From: Deltaproteobacteria bacterium
GTDB lineage: Bacteria > SAR324 > JACQKK01
Direction: 5' to 3'
DNA: 7,019 nucleotides
NCBI GenBank assembly: GCA_029879595.1
Contig: JAOUPZ010000166.1
Coordinates: 1 to 7,019 of the forward strand
The position numbers and the translations under genes are program-made. The first letter of the stretch is position 1; every line of letters begins with the position of its first letter. Positions 3,566-7,019 of this stretch are shown here, in pieces. The notes beneath the pieces were generated by a model. The model was not told the DNA's origin and did no database searches. It saw nothing but the letters and a program-made list of their open reading frames with translations.

Positions 3566-6406
3566 ATGCGAACCATAGAATGGGATGAACTGTTCCGGCT
3601 GGCCGCCGCCGAGCCGGAGGACTCCGTGGTGCTCACGGCCACCAGGAGGCTGGCGGCCGTTCTGCGGGCCCGGCATGATGCCCGGCAGATGTCCCGGGGA
3701 CTGGCCGCCTGGCCCGATCCGGTTATCCGGCCCTATGCCGGGTGGGTGGCGGACATGGCCCGGCAGTTCCTGGAGACCGGGAGCCGTTCCGCCGGTTCAG
3801 CTGCTGCTGGTGGCACCGTGGAGCGTTCGGCGGACCGGGTGCTTTCCGAGCGGCAGTCGCTGGCCGTGTGGGAGGAGATCATCGCCAGGGAGGGCCCGGC
3901 GGATCTGCTCAGGCCCGACGGGGCGGCCCGTGCCGCCCGGGATGCCTGGAGCCTTGTGCTGCAGTGGAAACCCCGGCAGCAGTCAGCGGGCCGGAGAGGC
4001 AACCTGTCGGCTGAGGAGGGTGCCTTTGGACGCTGGAGCACCGCCTACCGGGAAACCCTGCGCAGCCGGGGCTGGCTGGACCAGGCGGAACTGCCGGATC
4101 TGCTGGCAGCCGGCTGGCGGGCGGCTCCGCGGGGCGATGGTGAAGATCCCGCCTCCGGGTTGCCCCGACGGGTTCTGCTGGCCGGTTTCGATGAACTGCC
4201 CCCCCAGGACATGCTGCTGCTGGAAGCTCTGGAATCACTGGGCTGTGAGATGCTATGGCTGGGCGGGGAAGAGAGCGTGAGCGCAGATGGGGCGGCGCTC
4301 CGGGTGGCGGGCTTTGCGGATCAGGAGGCTGAGGTCTGGGCGGCGGCCCGCTGGGCGCGGGAGCGCCTGGAATCCGGGGAGGGGAGTTCCGCCGATCCGG
4401 TCGGCGTGGTGGTGCCCGGACTGACCGCCCTGCGGGCGCTGGTGGAACGGGTATTCAGCGATGTGTTCACTCCGGGGGATGTGCTCAGGCCCGCCGCCGC
4501 AGCTGGCCGGGCGTTCAACATCTCCGCCGGGCTGCCCCTTTCTGAATATCCCCTGGTGGCTGCCGCACTGTCTCTGCTGCGGCTTTCCCCCGGCCCGCCG
4601 GAGCCGGAAACCCTCCGGACGCTTCTGCTTTCCCCCTGGACACTGGGCGCCGGGGCGGAAGAAGGCCCGCGGGCCCGCCTGGAGCAAAGAATACTGGAGA
4701 TGGGAGGCGGAACCGGCGGGCCGGGACTGGGTGCCCTGGAGCGCCTGGCCTCCCAGGTCGGCAGGCCCTGGAGTTCTCCCCAGCTGGCCCTGGCCCTGGG
4801 AGCAGGGCGTAAAATCATGGTTTCACTGCCGGCCCGGCAGGCCCCTTCGGCCTGGGTGGATTCCTTCGGCGCATTGCTCGCCGCGCTGGGGTGGCCGGGG
4901 CGCAAACTGGACAGCGCCGAGCACCAGACCTTGGAAAAATGGAAGGAATCGCTGGCCGAGCTGGCCCGGCTGGAGCCGGTGCTGCCCTCGCTGAGCCGGG
5001 AAAGGGCGCTTTCATGGCTGCGCCGCATAACCTCCGAGGAGCTGTTCCAGCCGCGCAGCGATCCGGCGCCCGTGCAGGTGCTGGGTGTGTTGGAGGCGGG
5101 CGGGCAACGCTTCAGCCGGTTGTGGGTGCTGGGCCTGCACGATGAAGCCTGGCCGCCCGCCCCCCGGCCCAACCCGTTCATTCCGGTGAGTCTTCAGGCC
5201 CAATGCAACATGCCCCACTCCAGCGCCCGCCGGGAGCTGGAGTGGGCCCGCGTCGAGACCCTGCGCCTGTGCGGTGCGGCTCCGGAGGTGGTGTTCAGCT
5301 TTCCCCGAAAAGATGGCGAACGTGAGCTCAGGCCCAGCCCGCTTTTGCCAGTGGCCGATCAGGCCCTGCCGGGGCAGGGCACTCAGGACGGGGGTGCTCC
5401 TTTGCCGGAGTTCTGGGGGGCTGTCGGTGGTTCCGGGCGGCCGGAATGGCTGGATGATTCCCGGGTGAACCCGCTGGCATTGGATACTGCGGTGCATGGG
5501 GGGTCGGCCCTGTTTCAGGACCAGTCGGCCTGCCCGTTCCGGGCGTTTGCCCGGCACAGGCTTTTCGCCAGCACCCCCGGGGAACCGCAGCCCGGTCTGG
5601 ACGGTCTTACGCGGGGTATTCTGGTGCATGGGGCACTGGCGGCGTTCTGGAAAAAAACAGTCAGCCAGCGGGAACTGCTGGGCCTGGACACGGGAGAACT
5701 GGAACGGCGGATGGATGAGGCTGCCGCCGCGGCGCTGGAGCACTGGCTGGCGGAGCGGGTGGAGTCTCCCGGGCGCAGGCTGCTGGAACTGGAGCGCCGC
5801 AGGCTCCTGGTGGTGATGGGGGAAATTCTGGAAAAGGAAAAGGCCCGGGCTCCGTTCATGGTGGTGGAACAGGAACTGGATCGGAACTTCTCGCTGGGGG
5901 GGATAGAGGTGCGGGCGAGGATCGACCGGGTGGACCGGCTGGAGGAAAGCCTCCCCGGCAGGGAGCCGGAGCACCTGATCATAGACGTGAAGACCGGCCA
6001 GGTTGCCGGCCCCCGGGTCTGGCTGGGCGAGCGGCCAGACGAACCCCAACTGCCGCTGTACTCGGTGTGCAGCGGCTTTGGGCTGGCCGGGGTGGCCTTT
6101 GCCGCCGTGCGCAAGGGGGAAAGCGGCTTCAAGGGTGTGGCCTCCCGCCAGGGACTGTATCCGGGAGAGCAGATGGTGCAGGGGCTGCCCGTGCCGGACG
6201 GGGCGGAGCCCTGCGGCTCCATGGAGGATCTTCTGAAACAGTGGCAGGTCACCCTGGAGCGGCTGGGGCGGGACTTCCGGGAGGGCGATGCCCGGGTGGC
6301 TCCCAAGGCCCCGCCGGAGACTTGCAGGTTCTGCGATCTGCATGCGCTGTGCCGGGTGAATGAATTTGTTTTTGGCGCGGCCGCGGAGGAGGATTCTGAT
6401 GAGTAG
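3566..6406 (+). CDS. AddB-like PD-(D/E)XK nuclease, DNA repair
   Basis: This 946-residue protein resembles the proteobacterial 'probable DNA repair protein' group related to AddB (about 900 residues). The N-terminal half resembles a degenerate helicase: TATRRLAAVL at 24-33 replaces a Walker A motif, with AGFDELPPQD near 206. A family-typical segment, RLWVLGLHDEAWPP, lies near 517-530. The C-terminus is a RecB-type nuclease: His688 in RGILVHGAL, Asp787 in RARIDRVD, Asp807 and Lys809 in IIDVKTG, and QLPLY at 828-832. Cys656 (CPFRAF) with Cys920, Cys923 and Cys929 (C-X2-C-X5-C) match the AddB iron-sulfur pattern. I infer that it cuts single strands at processed double-strand breaks in complex with the helicase encoded next, in the cytoplasm. 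AAGGGAG (3555-3561) precedes the ATG by 4 bases. Its 3' end overlaps the helicase gene. All catalytic residues appear intact. Confidence 0.9.
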   Translation: MRTIEWDELFRLAAAEPEDSVVLTATRRLAAVLRARHDARQMSRGLAAWPDPVIRPYAGWVADMARQFLETGSRSAGSAAAGGTVERSADRVLSERQSLAVWEEIIAREGPADLLRPDGAARAARDAWSLVLQWKPRQQSAGRRGNLSAEEGAFGRWSTAYRETLRSRGWLDQAELPDLLAAGWRAAPRGDGEDPASGLPRRVLLAGFDELPPQDMLLLEALESLGCEMLWLGGEESVSADGAALRVAGFADQEAEVWAAARWARERLESGEGSSADPVGVVVPGLTALRALVERVFSDVFTPGDVLRPAAAAGRAFNISAGLPLSEYPLVAAALSLLRLSPGPPEPETLRTLLLSPWTLGAGAEEGPRARLEQRILEMGGGTGGPGLGALERLASQVGRPWSSPQLALALGAGRKIMVSLPARQAPSAWVDSFGALLAALGWPGRKLDSAEHQTLEKWKESLAELARLEPVLPSLSRERALSWLRRITSEELFQPRSDPAPVQVLGVLEAGGQRFSRLWVLGLHDEAWPPAPRPNPFIPVSLQAQCNMPHSSARRELEWARVETLRLCGAAPEVVFSFPRKDGERELRPSPLLPVADQALPGQGTQDGGAPLPEFWGAVGGSGRPEWLDDSRVNPLALDTAVHGGSALFQDQSACPFRAFARHRLFASTPGEPQPGLDGLTRGILVHGALAAFWKKTVSQRELLGLDTGELERRMDEAAAAALEHWLAERVESPGRRLLELERRRLLVVMGEILEKEKARAPFMVVEQELDRNFSLGGIEVRARIDRVDRLEESLPGREPEHLIIDVKTGQVAGPRVWLGERPDEPQLPLYSVCSGFGLAGVAFAAVRKGESGFKGVASRQGLYPGEQMVQGLPVPDGAEPCGSMEDLLKQWQVTLERLGRDFREGDARVAPKAPPETCRFCDLHALCRVNEFVFGAAAEEDSDE
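6385..6393 (+). promoter_or_regulatory. Ribosome binding site inside the AddB-like gene
   Basis: GGAGGAGGA lies within the last codons of the nuclease gene, 5 bases before the ATG at 6399. It fixes the helicase start and, with the 8-base overlap ATGAGTAG (6399-6406), points to coupled translation and roughly equal amounts of the two proteins. Confidence 0.8.
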
Positions 6407-7019
6407 CGGGAAACAAGACAGGAAGCCCCTGGCCTCAGAAGGCGATACTGTGGGCGACACTGTGGAGCGGGAACGGGCGCTGGACCCGGCCTGCTCCTTC
6501 ATCGTGCAGGCTCCGGCCGGATCGGGGAAGACCACCCTTTTGGTGCAGCGGATTCTGGTGCTGCTGGCCGGGGCCGCCGAGCCGGAGGAGGTGGCCGCCA
6601 TCACCTTTACGCGCAAGGCGGCCTCGGAGATGCGTTCCCGCCTGCAGGAGGCCCTGGCGCTGGGCAAGCTTGAAACCCCACCGGATGATCCCGCCAGAAA
6701 GCGCACCTGGGAACTGGCCCGCCGGGTCTGGGAACGGGAACTGCGGCGCTCCCCGGAGGACCGCTGGGAGCTGGACCAGAATCCGGGCCGGTTGCGCCTG
6801 ACCACCATAGACGCCTTCTGCCAGTCGGTTAACACGAGGTTTCCGCTGGCTTCCCTGCTGGGGGGGCGGGTCGATGTGAATCCGGAGCCCGATGATCTCT
6901 ACACAGAGGCCGCCCGGGCCGTGTTTCAGGAGCTTGAAGGGAGCAGCCCTGTATCCAGGGCCCTGGAGGCGCTGCTGTTCCACCTGGACAACCGTGCCGC
7001 CACGCTGGAGCGGATGCTT
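6399..7019 (+). CDS. AddA-like UvrD/RecB-family helicase, C-terminus cut by window edge
   Basis: The first 207 codons are present and the frame is open at the edge; family members usually run to about 1100-1200 residues. After a charged, poorly conserved leader (GDTVGDTV near 15-22) come superfamily 1 helicase motifs in order: Walker A APAGSGKTT at 38-46, motif Ia ITFTRKAASEMRSRL at 68-82, and TTIDAFCQSVNTRFP at 135-149. The wording FIVQAPAGSGKT and AITFTRKAA is typical of the proteobacterial AddA-like proteins encoded next to the AddB-like nuclease, rather than of UvrD or Rep proper. The expected role is ATP-driven unwinding of broken DNA ends, with a second nuclease domain at the C-terminus outside the window. 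The start is supported by a strong internal ribosome binding site and an 8-base overlap with the preceding gene. Confidence 0.92.
   Translation, partial: MSSGKQDRKPLASEGDTVGDTVERERALDPACSFIVQAPAGSGKTTLLVQRILVLLAGAAEPEEVAAITFTRKAASEMRSRLQEALALGKLETPPDDPARKRTWELARRVWERELRRSPEDRWELDQNPGRLRLTTIDAFCQSVNTRFPLASLLGGRVDVNPEPDDLYTEAARAVFQELEGSSPVSRALEALLFHLDNRAATLERML

Noticed and set aside
4321..5181. Second long minus-strand open frame within the nuclease gene
   Set aside because: It has Ser/Arg/Pro/Ala-rich low-complexity translation and no ribosome binding site or motif. It is a shadow of the AddB-like gene.
5012..6835. Very long minus-strand open frame opposite the nuclease and helicase genes
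   Set aside because: It is antisense to two genes with clear motifs. Its translation is rich in Arg, Pro, Ser, Gln and His without domains, as expected from the opposite strand of GC-rich coding DNA.

Overview
The window looks like a stretch of a GC-rich proteobacterial-type chromosome. It has strong GGAGG-like ribosome binding sites, ATG starts, G/C-rich third positions and short or overlapping gene junctions. A DUF3422 protein and a proteobacterial AddB-like/AddA-like repair pair point the same way. I cannot place it more precisely. No tRNA, rRNA, CRISPR array, insertion sequence or integrase is visible.

Left part (1-1603, minus strand): one long gene runs leftward out of the window. At least 534 codons are open, and I do not recognise the family. 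It looks soluble and mostly helical, with a Gly/Ser and Gln-Ala linker near residues 425-470 and a second domain after it. The annotated start at 1603 has a poor ribosome binding site. Upstream on the same strand lie a better-placed promoter, a good Shine-Dalgarno and an ATG at 1819 in the same reading phase. That phase is interrupted by stops, but a neighbouring frame spans the gap, so the true N-terminus may be frame-broken here.

Middle (1604-2111): a divergent intergenic region with an AT-rich core (about 1870-1940). It holds candidate promoters for both directions, short repeats, a possible structured leader, and two mini-ORFs linked by start/stop overlaps just before the DUF3422 start.

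Right part (2112-7019, plus strand): three genes in one direction that probably form an operon. They are a DUF3422 membrane-anchored protein (2112-3500), an AddB-like PD-(D/E)XK nuclease with four cysteines suited to an Fe-S cluster (3566-6406), and the N-terminal 207 codons of an AddA-like UvrD/RecB-family helicase (6399 to the edge). The last two overlap by 8 bases and almost certainly encode partners of a double-strand-break end-processing helicase-nuclease. The DUF3422 protein has no known function; its position suggests co-transcription but does not prove a shared role.

The window is mostly ordinary core-type DNA. The points most worth a second look are the unrecognised leftward gene with its odd 5' region, and the DUF3422/repair-pair linkage.
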